Source: [Clostridium] symbiosum | GTDB taxonomy: Bacteria > Bacillota > Clostridia > Lachnospirales > Lachnospiraceae | NCBI GenBank assembly: GCA_036419695.1 | Contig: CP143946.1 | Location: forward strand, 1,510,001-1,574,000 | DNA: 64,000 bases | Reading direction: 5' to 3' | Part shown: positions 43,570 to 51,645 of the stretch, in pieces | Layout: each line of letters starts with the position of its first letter | Numbering within the stretch: position 1 is the first letter of the stretch | Notes under the pieces: generated by a model | The model's database searches: none | What the model was told of the DNA's origin: nothing | Seen by the model: only the letters and a program-made list of their open reading frames with translations | Translations under genes and position numbers: made by a program

Positions 43570-44550
43570 ATGAATAAACGATATTTGGGAAGATATTGGC
43601 GGACAATTGGAATCTTTATCGTATGGCTTTTCTTGGTAGCCTATGTCTTTGGGGTGGCGAAGGAGGCTATCAATTCACTTAACATATTAATCTGCCTGAT
43701 TGTTCTCATTGGCATGGAGTATGTATTGGGCTATGGACAGGATAAAAGAGTGATAAGAAGCAGCCAGAGAAAAATGGAGATTGAACGGCAGTGGCGGGAA
43801 TTCATAGGGGAGGCGGCATGGAACGAATACCAGATTAAAAATGAGAGAATTGCCGTATCCAGGAAAAAATTGATATGGAAAGCAGTTTTCCTGGATTTGG
43901 TCATGGGAGCCGCCTATATGGCAGGGATGGGGCTTGCCTATGGAAAAGACCCCAAATGGCTCAAAGACGCGATTCCGGCGCTTCTTTGGTTTCTCATGTT
44001 TTTCCTTGTCTTATCTGCCTGGATCATCAGTTTTCCCAAAAGAATGCGGGAGGGAAAGATATTCATATGGGAAGTATTTTTTGTAGCTCCTTTCATGGTT
44101 TTTCCGTTTTTTCCTCTAATTTCAGATCGGATAGCGTGCGGTTTTACTGCTTTTACTGGTGGAACGATATTTTCTCTCTTAGGCATCGGGTATATGTGGC
44201 AGATGCGCAAAAAAGAGAAGGTATGTACGGTAATGACTACCGCGAAGGTGATTGATAATAGAAAGAGTCCCGTGCGTCTTAAACGGCCCGGTGACATTCC
44301 TACATACACTTATCAGCCGGTTTTGGAGTATTGGACAGGAGGGGACCAGAAACAGGTGGTCTGCGGCGATGGTGAACCGAGTCCCTATCCCTTAGATGAA
44401 GTGTATACGATTTATTATAATCCCGAGAATCCTGCGGAATTTCGGTTTGCGGATCATAGGAGCGCCGCAGAACGGTTGATAGGCCCTGTTTTCCTGGGGA
44501 TAGGAATTGTTTTGCTGGCAGGCGCCGTGGGAATCTGGATGTTGACTTAA
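43570..44550 (+). CDS. Multi-pass membrane protein with C-terminal DUF3592-like part
   Basis: A 326-residue protein with six to seven membrane segments. Near residues 225-300 a cytoplasmic beta-rich segment (VMTTAKVIDNRKSP, YTYQPVLEYWTGGDQKQVVC, VYTIYYNPENPAEFRF) has the DUF3592 pattern, and a final membrane helix follows. Function unknown. ATG 43570 follows GGGGCAGAGG; an in-frame ATG at 43540 abuts the WYL stop. Probably co-transcribed with the regulator and with the lipoprotein gene downstream. Confidence 0.7.
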   Translation: MNKRYLGRYWRTIGIFIVWLFLVAYVFGVAKEAINSLNILICLIVLIGMEYVLGYGQDKRVIRSSQRKMEIERQWREFIGEAAWNEYQIKNERIAVSRKKLIWKAVFLDLVMGAAYMAGMGLAYGKDPKWLKDAIPALLWFLMFFLVLSAWIISFPKRMREGKIFIWEVFFVAPFMVFPFFPLISDRIACGFTAFTGGTIFSLLGIGYMWQMRKKEKVCTVMTTAKVIDNRKSPVRLKRPGDIPTYTYQPVLEYWTGGDQKQVVCGDGEPSPYPLDEVYTIYYNPENPAEFRFADHRSAAERLIGPVFLGIGIVLLAGAVGIWMLT

Positions 44551-44598
44551 ACGAAAGAATATGTGGATTATCGTTTGCGAAAGAAGGAGACAGAATTG

Positions 44599-45363
44599 AT
44601 GAGAATCAAAACAAGATTAATATTGATTGGCGTTGCAGGCAGCCTGGTGTGTCTAAGTGGCTGTAGGAGCAAAGAAGTACCAACAGAGGCTGCTGTAGAA
44701 AGTATTACTCCTATAGAAAGCATTACTCCTATGGAAAGTATTACTCCCACAGAAAGTATTACTTCTACAGAAAAAGTGACAGAAGAGGAAATGCCTTTGG
44801 CCTCCATCTCATCCGTGGAAGCGGCAGACACCGGCAGCGCAGAGACGGAGAGCGCCACGCAGAAAGAATCGGGGCTTCCTGCTGCGTTTCCCCTGGACTT
44901 TCGGTTTAGCAGCGGGGCAGGCGCATGGTATACCGTCATTACATTGAATCAGGATGGTTCGTTTAGCGGTGAATACTGTGATTCTGATATGGGGGACAGT
45001 GGGGAGGCGTATCCTCATGGAAAGGAATATATCTGCAATTTCAGCGGACGGTTCGATCCCGTCGTGCAGATAGACGGCAATACATACTCTATGACGCTCT
45101 CTGAAATCTCAACAGAAAAAGAATCCGGAGAGGAGTGGATTGAAGACGGTATTCTTCACATAGCATCCGATCCGTATGGTCTTGAGGAGGGCACAGAATA
45201 CCGTTTGTATCTGCCGGAGACGGAGAAAGAAGGGCTTCCGGAGGACCTCCTCAGCTGGTATCCGGGCTGGAATTTTGCGGATGCAGACGGAAATCTTCCT
45301 GACACATTGTCGTGTTTCGGGATTTACAATGTAAAAATGGGATATGGGTTTTTTGCGTATTAG
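44599..45363 (+). CDS. Predicted lipoprotein with a short tandem repeat
   Basis: A 254-residue lipoprotein: lipobox CLSGC with Cys22 as the lipid site. A low-complexity linker with four copies of ESITP(I/M/T) follows, then an acidic region and a globular C-terminal domain (FRFSSGAGAWYTVITLNQDGSFSGEYCD...YICNFSGRF) of the kind seen in surface lipoproteins of gut Clostridia. Exposed outside the cell; role unknown. ATG 44599 follows AAGGAGA. Confidence 0.75.
   Translation: MRIKTRLILIGVAGSLVCLSGCRSKEVPTEAAVESITPIESITPMESITPTESITSTEKVTEEEMPLASISSVEAADTGSAETESATQKESGLPAAFPLDFRFSSGAGAWYTVITLNQDGSFSGEYCDSDMGDSGEAYPHGKEYICNFSGRFDPVVQIDGNTYSMTLSEISTEKESGEEWIEDGILHIASDPYGLEEGTEYRLYLPETEKEGLPEDLLSWYPGWNFADADGNLPDTLSCFGIYNVKMGYGFFAY
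44698..44769 (+). repeat. 18-bp tandem repeat inside the lipoprotein gene
   Basis: Four in-frame units of GAAAGTATTACTCCTATA with minor changes, at 44698, 44716, 44734 and 44752. The number of units could vary between strains without frameshift, altering linker length. Confidence 0.8.
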
Positions 45364-45433
45364 GGTTTTGTAGCATTGGTATGGTAAATCAAAAGTTACC
45401 ACAGAAACGTATAACAGAAGGAGAAAATGGTAA

Positions 45434-46186
45434 ATGGAAGTTCAGAACAGAGAACTGTATTTAAAACATATGAATGAAGAATATAGGGAAAAACATTATC
45501 CGGAACGCTCCGTGTTCGAGGCACATAAGAAGACACAGAAAGGAGCGAATGGGGTCCTGAGCCTGTTTTTTATAGGACTTTTTCTGGCGGGCAGTCTGGC
45601 CGGTTTTGTCTGGTCCATCAACATGATACAGGAAATCATCAGGGATGCAGAGGAAGGTATGCTGGGTTTTGGGATTGGGATTTCTGTCTTTTTCCTTTTG
45701 CTGGCCATTGGATTTGGAGCGCTTATCTATGTAATAGTAAAAGGCATGAGAAAAAGCGCAGACGACTGGATCCGCATCGTTGCCAAAGCCGGGGGCTTAA
45801 GCGAGCAGGAGGTGAGGGAATTCGACAGACAGGCGATGGAGCCGGACAGCCTCATTTTAATTCACCTTGGAAAGCTGAAATCCTTTGCAGCCGGACAGAA
45901 GGATGGAATCCTGACCAGGGATTATATCTGTCTTTACAACAATAATATGCCCCGTGTGCTGAAACTTGACAGGCTTACAGAGGCGCACTTAAAGGATAAC
46001 ACATATTATATTAAAGTTGGAAAAACACACAAAAAGGCCCATTATCTGACAATCAATCTGATGAGCAGAGACAATAAGACTGCATGGGCAGAGACGTCGC
46101 AGGAATCAGCCAGGGCTCTTCAGGAAGAGCTGGAAAGCCGATGCCCTGGAATTGATACCGCCGGCGGATCTGTACTGGCGGAATAA
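45434..46186 (+). CDS. Two-helix membrane protein with PH-like domain, unknown function
   Basis: A 250-residue protein with two membrane segments (about residues 38-60 and 72-95). A cytoplasmic domain (SLILIHLGKLKSFAAGQKDGILTRDYICLYN) appears to have a PH-like fold. The architecture is like the genes at 48804 and 23684 in this window but the sequences differ. ATG follows AGAAGGAGAAAATGG. No function can be assigned. Confidence 0.6.
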   Translation: MEVQNRELYLKHMNEEYREKHYPERSVFEAHKKTQKGANGVLSLFFIGLFLAGSLAGFVWSINMIQEIIRDAEEGMLGFGIGISVFFLLLAIGFGALIYVIVKGMRKSADDWIRIVAKAGGLSEQEVREFDRQAMEPDSLILIHLGKLKSFAAGQKDGILTRDYICLYNNNMPRVLKLDRLTEAHLKDNTYYIKVGKTHKKAHYLTINLMSRDNKTAWAETSQESARALQEELESRCPGIDTAGGSVLAE

Positions 46187-46340
46187 GAGTGGGGACAATC
46201 ACGGGAGAGATGAACATACGGAATACGGACCGGAATATATATGATGGCTTAAAATTCACAATCTGAAAGAAGCTGCCCATGGTTAAGATCTTGCAGGCTG
46301 AGTATGCCGATCGGCTGGCAAAGAAAAAGGCAAAGAAAAA

Positions 46341-46403
46341 GCCGGAAGCAGTGTCAAGGGCGTGATGCGGCACGTTCATTTTACCCTAGACACTGTTTAC
46401 GGC
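46341..46403. repeat. Imperfect 20-bp inverted repeat
   Basis: GCCGGAAGCAGTGTCAAGGG (46341-46360) and CCCTAGACACTGTTTACGGC (46384-46403), three mismatches, flanked by A-run and T-run. Probably a bidirectional terminator; ends of a small mobile element are an alternative. Confidence 0.6.
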
Positions 46404-46439
46404 TTTTGCTATATTCTTGCCCTTTGAGTGTCCGGCCGC

Positions 46440-46470
46440 GGCAGCCACCATGCTCTGCATGGTGGCTGCC
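46440..46470 (+). terminator. Perfect 13-bp hairpin
   Basis: GGCAGCCACCATG (46440-46452) and CATGGTGGCTGCC (46458-46470) with a 5-base loop. A very stable stem; the T-rich tail is weak. Confidence 0.6.
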
Positions 46471-46597
46471 CCAGACATTCTTGTACTTGTTGGGGGCTTC
46501 GGAACTCTCCAACAAGCAGAAAGGATATTTCTTTCCATTGCTTGCTATTTCACCATGTCAGAAATAACTGATAGCATTATATCTGCAATGTGACAAA

Positions 46598-46645
46598 TTG
46601 ACGATGAGTATCAATTGTGTTATCATTGAAACATACAGAATGTAT
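46598..46645 (+). promoter_or_regulatory. Promoter and possible operator of the second TetR gene
   Basis: TTGACG (46598-46603) and TATCAT (46621-46626), 17-base spacing. Just downstream the palindrome ATACA-GAA-TGTAT (46633-46645) is placed where a TetR protein would autorepress. Confidence 0.6.
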
Positions 46646-46662
46646 TTTAAGGAGGGTAAACT

Positions 46663-47331
46663 TTGGGAAGAAATAGATATCCAGAAGTAACTGAAAGCCG
46701 CATATTAGAAATGGCTATGAAGCTATTTATCGAAAAGGGGTATGAACAAACCACATTACAAGATATAGCAGATGCCATAGGAATGACACGAGGAGCCATT
46801 TATCACCATTTTAAAGATAAGGCGGAAATGGTTGATTCGGTTATGGCATGTATGTTTCATAAAACTGTTCCTTGTTACGACGAAATTTTAGGCAATAAGG
46901 AAATATCCTCTTTAGAGAAAATCAGGCAAATTTTAATCCATGCATTAACAGCTAAAGAACAGGTTGACGTTTATTTTCCACTATCAAAATCATTGGTCTA
47001 TAACCCCAAGCTTTCTGCTGCCTATTTAGATTTTACCAAAAATAACCTGGTAGCGATTTTCAGCGAGTTAATCATAGAAGGAGTGGAGGATGGAAGTATA
47101 AGAGTAAAGGAACCTGAAATCATGGCAGAACTGCTTGCTGTCATTCTTAATATTTGGCTCTCCCCTATTATATTTATGGATTCAAAAGAAAAATTTATAG
47201 CTAAGCTAAGTTATGCTTCAGATATTCTTGATAGTGTCGGTCTGCCAATTATAAATCAGGAAGTAAACGCTGCCTTTGAAAAAATCATTTCAACGCTGCC
47301 GGATCATGAAGGGGAAGAAAGTACCGAGTAA
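46663..47331 (+). CDS. TetR-family regulator
   Basis: A 222-residue TetR protein: HTH MKLFIEKGYEQTTLQDIADAIGMTRGAIYHHFKDKAEMV and a helical ligand domain. TTG start behind AAGGAGG. No transporter follows it, so its target is not evident; it may be separated from its former operon. The C-terminal sequence SVGLPIINQEVN recurs as a fragment at about 48727-48780. Confidence 0.85.
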   Translation: MGRNRYPEVTESRILEMAMKLFIEKGYEQTTLQDIADAIGMTRGAIYHHFKDKAEMVDSVMACMFHKTVPCYDEILGNKEISSLEKIRQILIHALTAKEQVDVYFPLSKSLVYNPKLSAAYLDFTKNNLVAIFSELIIEGVEDGSIRVKEPEIMAELLAVILNIWLSPIIFMDSKEKFIAKLSYASDILDSVGLPIINQEVNAAFEKIISTLPDHEGEESTE

Positions 47332-47541
47332 AAATAAAGAGTGGGGTTTTATCACTTGTCTGCAAGAAGCGGCGCCCTCAGTTATAAGCACACATGGTCA
47401 CAATTCGCACAAAACGCAGATAAGTGTTTTCGTCGGGTCGCATATAATCATTATCCGCGTGGGCGTACCATAGTACGAAATGGAACAGCGACAGTATTTC
47501 TCAATCGGTATATAAATACGCATATTGGTAAAAAGGCACGG

Positions 47542-47562
47542 ACAAATTGGAACCTGTGAAGG
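47542..47562 (+). repeat. Cassette-boundary repeat, right half-site (R11)
   Basis: ACAAATTGGAACCTGTGAAG then G. It lies 10 bases before the start codon of the 47573 gene. Confidence 0.6.
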
Positions 47563-47572
47563 TGTAAAATCT

Positions 47573-47929
47573 ATGACGATTGAAGCATTAAAAATGATTG
47601 CGCCCTATTCTGAGGGCGTTTGGAATAAAGAAAATTTAATTGAATTTTTAATTTGGCATTGTAATATTCGGTTTAGTGCCTGGATACGTGGATATTTTGC
47701 TGATTTTACAGACGACATGGAATTAGCGGATCTGTTATTTGATATTGTCCTTGATGATGATTATGAGGGTTCAGATGCACGAATGAGCGCCGCCTACTTT
47801 ATTTCAAAACTATCTGAGGATGTATTAAAAGAAAAAAAGGATCTGTTAATTCAAACGCAGCAAAACGAAGTTTTGGCTTGCCGGCCATTATCATATATCG
47901 AAACAACATATGAATGGCTCAGGATATAA
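47573..47929 (+). CDS. Hypothetical solo protein behind a boundary half-site
   Basis: A 118-residue acidic helical protein (IAPYSEGVWNKENLIEFLIWHCNIRFSAWIRGYF, then ARMSAAYFISKLSEDVL). Family not recognised; it has the size and composition of immunity-type proteins. ATG 47573 follows TGTGAAGGTG, part of the boundary repeat. The 240 bases between the TetR gene and this one hold no supported gene. Confidence 0.6.
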   Translation: MTIEALKMIAPYSEGVWNKENLIEFLIWHCNIRFSAWIRGYFADFTDDMELADLLFDIVLDDDYEGSDARMSAAYFISKLSEDVLKEKKDLLIQTQQNEVLACRPLSYIETTYEWLRI

Positions 47930-48071
47930 ATCCAGTTTTATAGACGAAACCTCTTTTAAAAACGTGACAATCACGATACAGAGGAAGTAGCGAAAGTGGG
48001 TATATCGGAGGCGCTTAGAGGCACGCTCTATTCCCGTCCGAGTTTCATACCCTTGACGGATAAGGTGCACT

Positions 48072-48093
48072 CAACAAATTGGAAGCTGTGGAG
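48072..48093 (+). repeat. Cassette-boundary repeat, right half-site (R12)
   Basis: CAACAAATTGGAAGCTGTGG then AG, 8 bases before the GNAT start codon. Very close to copy R1 before the DUF1989 gene. Confidence 0.65.
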
Positions 48094-48101
48094 ATGATGA
48101 G

Positions 48102-48608
48102 ATGGATTTTAGATTAGCAGCTATGCAAGATTTATCACGGTTAAAAGATATGTATAAGCAAATTGTTAAAAACATGAATGAGCATGGTATTCAAATTTGG
48201 GATGATATTTACCCGTGTGAATTTTTTGAGGCAGATATAAAAAATAATCAACTTTATGTTTTGCTTAATAACGGTGAAATTGTATCAGCGTTTGTTTTGT
48301 GTGATACAAACCCAGGAGAAAATGCAGTCCAATGGAGGGATAACCACGCAAAAGCTTTGTATATTGACCGACTGGGGATAGCTGTTAAAGATTCAAAAGA
48401 AGGGATAGGCAGCTTAATGCTTTCTAAGGCGAAGGAAGTTGCCAAAGTATTAGGCGCTGAATATCTAAGACTTTTTGTAGTGGATATAAATGAGCCAGCT
48501 ATTAAGCTTTATATCAAAAATGGTTTTGTAAAAGCTAATGGTATTTATGAAGAAGTATTCGATGATGATTTTGTGCTGCATGAATATGGATATGAAATAG
48601 AAGTTTAA
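48102..48608 (+). CDS. GNAT-family N-acetyltransferase
   Basis: A 168-residue GNAT protein. Strand-turn-helix ALYIDRLGIAVKDSKEGIGSLMLSKAKEVAKVL contains the acetyl-CoA pyrophosphate loop (usually R/Q-x-x-G-x-G/A; here KEGIG), and IKLYIKNGFVKANG is the C-terminal motif. Substrate unknown. The ATG follows a boundary half-site, and a full boundary site begins 7 bases after its stop. Confidence 0.85.
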   Translation: MDFRLAAMQDLSRLKDMYKQIVKNMNEHGIQIWDDIYPCEFFEADIKNNQLYVLLNNGEIVSAFVLCDTNPGENAVQWRDNHAKALYIDRLGIAVKDSKEGIGSLMLSKAKEVAKVLGAEYLRLFVVDINEPAIKLYIKNGFVKANGIYEEVFDDDFVLHEYGYEIEV

Positions 48609-48614
48609 TCATTG

Positions 48615-48660
48615 CTACAACTTCCAGGTTATCGGGCTGAAAAATTAAAGTTGGCGGAGA
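48615..48660 (+). repeat. Cassette-boundary repeat, full site (R9)
   Basis: CTACAACTTCCAGGTTATCG then GGCTGAAAAATTAAAGTTGG then CGGAGA. CAACTT and AAGTTG are exact inverted copies at the ends. It lies between the GNAT stop and the short open frame at 48667. Confidence 0.7.
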
Positions 48661-48666
48661 CGGAAA

Positions 48667-48780
48667 ATGAGAAAATTCATTTTTATTGACAGATGGTGTT
48701 ACACAATGCCTGATAACGTCCCAGCTGAATGTGGCAGTATTGGTCTGCCGATTATGAATCAGGAAGCAAATTTCCATTAA
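48667..48780 (+). pseudogene. 37-codon fusion fragment carrying a TetR C-terminal remnant
   Basis: ATG 48667 follows GGCGGAGACGG and opens a short frame (MRKFIFIDRWCYTMPDNVP...). Its second half, GSIGLPIMNQEANF, matches SVGLPIINQEVN of the TetR gene at 46663 at both protein and DNA level (about 34 bases with few mismatches). It looks like the start of one lost gene joined to the tail of a tetR copy. Not expected to be functional. Confidence 0.5.
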
Positions 48781-48803
48781 TAAGACAAAGGAGAGAAGCG
48801 ATT

Positions 48804-49565
48804 ATGAAACAGGGATATTTGGCGCAGGAATCAAAGCGCACGAATGAAGCGGCGAGGAGAACACTGATTAAATCATGCATTGCATTTATTATTTTAGCCG
48901 TATTTCTCTATTTTTTATTGAAGAGTTCCCTGGATGTAAATGACCCGTCCAGTCAGACAATATTTTCTGCCTTGAAGATGTTGACGGGGGTATTTTTCTT
49001 TGCGTTTGTGGCGGGACTGTTCAGAACAAGCCGGGTTGCCATAAATGGCAGGAATCTGGTTCTGCCGTTTGGAGAGGCTGAGAAAGCAGAGGTGGCGCGG
49101 ATCATCGATCAGGAGGCGGCGGAAGGCAAAATCCAGGTGGAGGAATACATCTATGACATACCACAGGGAAAGAGACCACATGGAGAAAAAATAGTCCTGA
49201 CGCCCTCTTACCTGGTGTTATTTGGGGACGGAAGCAGGGTGAGGGCGATTCCGCGTGACAAAATTTACTGGATCTGCGCTCAGGTTGGCCAGAAGGGAGG
49301 CCCCTTCATCGTACAGCTGCAGATTTATACGGAAAAGAAGATATTTACCATGGTTGGTGTTGATATCGAACACGTACAGAATATTGCAGAGAAAATTTAC
49401 CGCTATATGCCCAATGTGTTCTGTGATTATGATCCCTTTATCCTGTCTTATGAACTGGAAAAACTCTTTGCCAAAAACCGTGAGGAGTTTTTGAAATTCT
49501 ATGAGAATGAAAAGCGGAAATATGAAGCAAGTCAGGGGTTTTATGTGTCGCCGGATGTTTCCTGA
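48804..49565 (+). CDS. Membrane protein with PH-like domain, copy 1
   Basis: A 253-residue protein with two membrane segments (about residues 22-40 and 55-73). The cytoplasmic beta-rich domain includes GEKIVLTPSYLVLFGDGSRVRAIPRDKIYWICAQVGQKGGPF and IEHVQNIAEKIYRYMP. ATG 48804 follows AAGGAGAGAAGC. A shortened second copy of the cytoplasmic part lies at 51991. Function unknown; the PH-like domain suggests membrane-linked sensing or scaffolding. Confidence 0.65.
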   Translation: MKQGYLAQESKRTNEAARRTLIKSCIAFIILAVFLYFLLKSSLDVNDPSSQTIFSALKMLTGVFFFAFVAGLFRTSRVAINGRNLVLPFGEAEKAEVARIIDQEAAEGKIQVEEYIYDIPQGKRPHGEKIVLTPSYLVLFGDGSRVRAIPRDKIYWICAQVGQKGGPFIVQLQIYTEKKIFTMVGVDIEHVQNIAEKIYRYMPNVFCDYDPFILSYELEKLFAKNREEFLKFYENEKRKYEASQGFYVSPDVS

Positions 49566-49636
49566 TTGTCCTGGCAGGGATGCTGATGAAGCAATGGGCG
49601 GTGCCGCCTGCAAGCGCGTTTATCATGGAATGCAAG

Positions 49637-49948
49637 ATGAACCATTACGAACGTGTTGCAAAGGAACTTCACCAGGGGAAAAGAAAGCATACCGGTATCA
49701 GCGGAGGGGAACCCGGACATGAAGATGTTGCGTTTTATCAGCACACATTTTCCGGTGAGGAAGAAGATTATCTCAATGAGGGAAATACATCTTATATCAC
49801 GAGTGACACCTATATTTTGTACTCCGAAAATGATGTCTGCGATATAGAATTGCCCATACATGAGCCTTCCAGTTACTCAAATGTAAAGCTGACTCCTATT
49901 AAGCCAAACTGGCACGAAATAATTGTTGATAGTGTTTGGAATCCTTAG
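49637..49948 (+). CDS. Short hypothetical protein, doubtful
   Basis: An open frame starting MNHYERVAKELHQGKRKHTG and ending HEPSSYSNVKLTPIKPNWHEIIVDSVWNP. The second half looks protein-like, but no good ribosome binding site precedes the ATG, so it may be the 3' end of a lost gene. 103 residues. Family not recognised. It lies 70 bases after the membrane protein gene. Confidence 0.4.
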   Translation: MNHYERVAKELHQGKRKHTGISGGEPGHEDVAFYQHTFSGEEEDYLNEGNTSYITSDTYILYSENDVCDIELPIHEPSSYSNVKLTPIKPNWHEIIVDSVWNP

Positions 49949-50147
49949 AGGATTCCGCAGGAAATTGTGAAAATAAAAGGTTACTTTCAAAACACTACCC
50001 GTAAAATGACAGACTTTCCTGACGTAATTAATGGAAAATTGTTACGGTAACTAGATGAACGGATAAAATCATATTTGTTTTGCAGACGTTGGTTCCCATT
50101 CGCAGAGTATGCGGATTCGCTGCTGAAAGTTATGATGGAGAATGACA

Positions 50148-50396
50148 ATGGAAAATCCAGTAGAGTTAATAAGCAGTATAATAAATATGGATGATTTCTT
50201 GAATTTTCTTGTTCAGTTAGCTTTGGATGCAAAAGAGCATCCCGAAGAATGGGCAAATATTACGATTGCTGATTTTTTGGAACAGATGGCAAACTGGATA
50301 GAGGACTATACTGGCTTTGATGATACCATTGATTGGGAAAAAATGGACTATCAAACATTTGCAAAAATATTATATATGGGAAAAATTTATGAATGA
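50148..50396 (+). CDS. DUF7660-like small protein
   Basis: An 82-residue acidic protein: FLNFLVQLALDAKEHPEEWANITIADFLEQMANWIEDY. The EEW-N-T-x-x-D-F-L-E-x-x-x-x-W pattern is what I recall for DUF7660, a small solo-gene family of unknown function. ATG 50148 has 7-base spacing from GGAG; ATG 50142 is too close. The next gene starts 14 bases downstream. Confidence 0.65.
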   Translation: MENPVELISSIINMDDFLNFLVQLALDAKEHPEEWANITIADFLEQMANWIEDYTGFDDTIDWEKMDYQTFAKILYMGKIYE

Positions 50397-50410
50397 GGAG
50401 AAAATGTCAT

Positions 50411-50920
50411 ATGAAGTTTGAAGAAAAAGACCTTCACTTATTGATAGATGGAATGGGTATTGTTTTTTATTCGCCTGAAACAAATAAAAATATTTCGGAA
50501 GGTTGTAATTTCTTTGAAGAAGAATATTCAAAACCGGAGGATGTGGCAAAGCATGTCAGAAAGGGCGATGTAGTAGGTTTCTGTACAGGAAGTAGTGGTG
50601 AATTTATACTCAAGTTTAGAGAGGGCTATCCGGAAGAAAAGTTACTGGCGGAATATCCAGTTGCGATTCGCCTGGGTATTGAGATCCAAGACGAAAAGTT
50701 ATGTGTAATTGATTTGTTCTGGTTAATGGAGTGGAGTTCAGATTGCCCTTTGGAACAGACCATTCCCATAGAGCCGGGATATTATCATATCACATTATGC
50801 ACAAGAAAACCTGATTCGGGAATTTGGGGCAATAAGCAGACCATATTTGTGTTTTTGAACAAATTGGATTCAATGCCGGAATTGAACTGGCCTGGTGTGC
50901 CTATGTTGCTTCCAGATTAG
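50411..50920 (+). CDS. Hypothetical immunity-like protein, copy B of a duplicated pair
   Basis: A 169-residue protein nearly identical in length and sequence to the one at 29176 (22 differences by my count, mostly conservative). ATG 50411 matches the start of the other copy; the longer frame from 50393 includes the tail of the preceding gene. Downstream DNA (CGCACAACTTTCAAGC...) corresponds to the start of the boundary repeat that follows copy A, so the duplication covered the gene plus part of its 3' site. Confidence 0.72.
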   Translation: MKFEEKDLHLLIDGMGIVFYSPETNKNISEGCNFFEEEYSKPEDVAKHVRKGDVVGFCTGSSGEFILKFREGYPEEKLLAEYPVAIRLGIEIQDEKLCVIDLFWLMEWSSDCPLEQTIPIEPGYYHITLCTRKPDSGIWGNKQTIFVFLNKLDSMPELNWPGVPMLLPD

Positions 50921-50930
50921 GGGGTCGCAC

Positions 50931-50951
50931 AACTTTCAAGCTGTAGGGATA
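50931..50951 (+). repeat. Cassette-boundary repeat, left half-site (R14)
   Basis: CGCACAACTTTCAAGCTGTA then G matches the left half of copy R7 (GCGCAACTCCCAGTTTATCG) at the same position relative to the duplicated gene. The right half is gone. Confidence 0.45.
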
Positions 50952-50953
50952 GC

Positions 50954-51253
50954 TTGTTTGTTTGCGATCATGACCGGGCAGATGAAGAACGTATGGTAAG
51001 GATAAGAAAAACGGTGGATCAGGAATGGATGGATCAATTGACGAAACAAGGTGTAATTGGCAAATTGGAATATGGATTGAGGAGGATATCCAAACATGAA
51101 GGCCATGCTTCCACCACGCAAACGAGTCGGCATCGTGACACGATGTACTACCCCGAAGGTGTGACTGACCCGGATTATTGTGCTTTGAAATTTGTCGCAG
51201 CCAGCGGGCGCTGCTATGTAAACTTCTATTCGGAAAGCTTTGAGATCCATTGA
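50954..51253 (+). pseudogene. Remnant of a pyridoxamine-phosphate-oxidase-like gene
   Basis: The C-terminal GVTDPDYCALKFVAASGRCYVNFYSESFEI has the pattern of small PNPOx-like flavoproteins (T-D-P-D-Y-C-V-L-K-F-x-x-x-S-G-R). The first 70 residues of the open frame do not fit this family, and the usual barrel core is absent. A sequence like a boundary half-site (CAAATTGGAATATGG...GAGGAGG, 51061-51085) lies inside it, suggesting recombination at that point. Non-functional fusion of fragments. Confidence 0.5.
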
Positions 51254-51350
51254 GGTTTTGGGAAAAGTCCTGTGTCGTACATAATGGTATATTTGGTGGA
51301 AAGCTTATGACAGGAATTTGTCTATCTTTGGTGTAAAGGGGAGGTAAGCC

Positions 51351-51644
51351 ATGTCGGAACTATCAAAAGAGGATAAAAAGGCATTACTGAAAAAATGGAA
51401 GGCTGCTCAAAACAAAAAATACATTCTTAGCAAAACAAAGGTTCGGAATCTCTTTCATTATTTGGAATCGCAATTATCAGAGACTGCTTGTGATAATACT
51501 TTGCATTTTACAGAGCAATGGCTTACAAACAATTTACCACAGGGAAAAATAGAAAGTGTAATTGCAGAGCTCAATGAAATGGGTGGATATTGCGATTGTG
51601 AAGTGTTATTAAACTGCTATGAAAAATATGATATTGTAACCTGA
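51351..51644 (+). CDS. DUF2695 protein
   Basis: A 97-residue DUF2695 family protein: LFHYLESQLSETACDNTLHFTEQWLTNN then MGGYCDCEVLLNC. The C-D-x-T-L and GGYCDCEV motifs are the family signature and probably bind metal. Solo gene of unknown role, with a strong AAGGGGAGG site. A boundary half-site follows its stop. Confidence 0.85.
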   Translation: MSELSKEDKKALLKKWKAAQNKKYILSKTKVRNLFHYLESQLSETACDNTLHFTEQWLTNNLPQGKIESVIAELNEMGGYCDCEVLLNCYEKYDIVT

Positions 51645-51645
51645 T

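Larger units (their letters stand above)
46187..46662. other. Intergenic region with two strong inverted repeats
   Basis: About 475 bases. It contains the hairpins listed at 46341 and 46440 and the promoter of the TetR gene. A 28-codon frame at 46279-46365 (MVKILQAEYADRLAKKKAKKK...) may be the tail of a lost gene. No gene is supported. Confidence 0.5.

Noticed and set aside
46279..46365. 28-codon Lys-rich frame
   Set aside because: Too short and without a ribosome binding site to call a gene; recorded only as a possible remnant.
47341..47559. 72-codon open frame between the TetR gene and the 47573 gene
   Set aside because: No ribosome binding site; it runs into a boundary half-site and its translation looks like random sequence.
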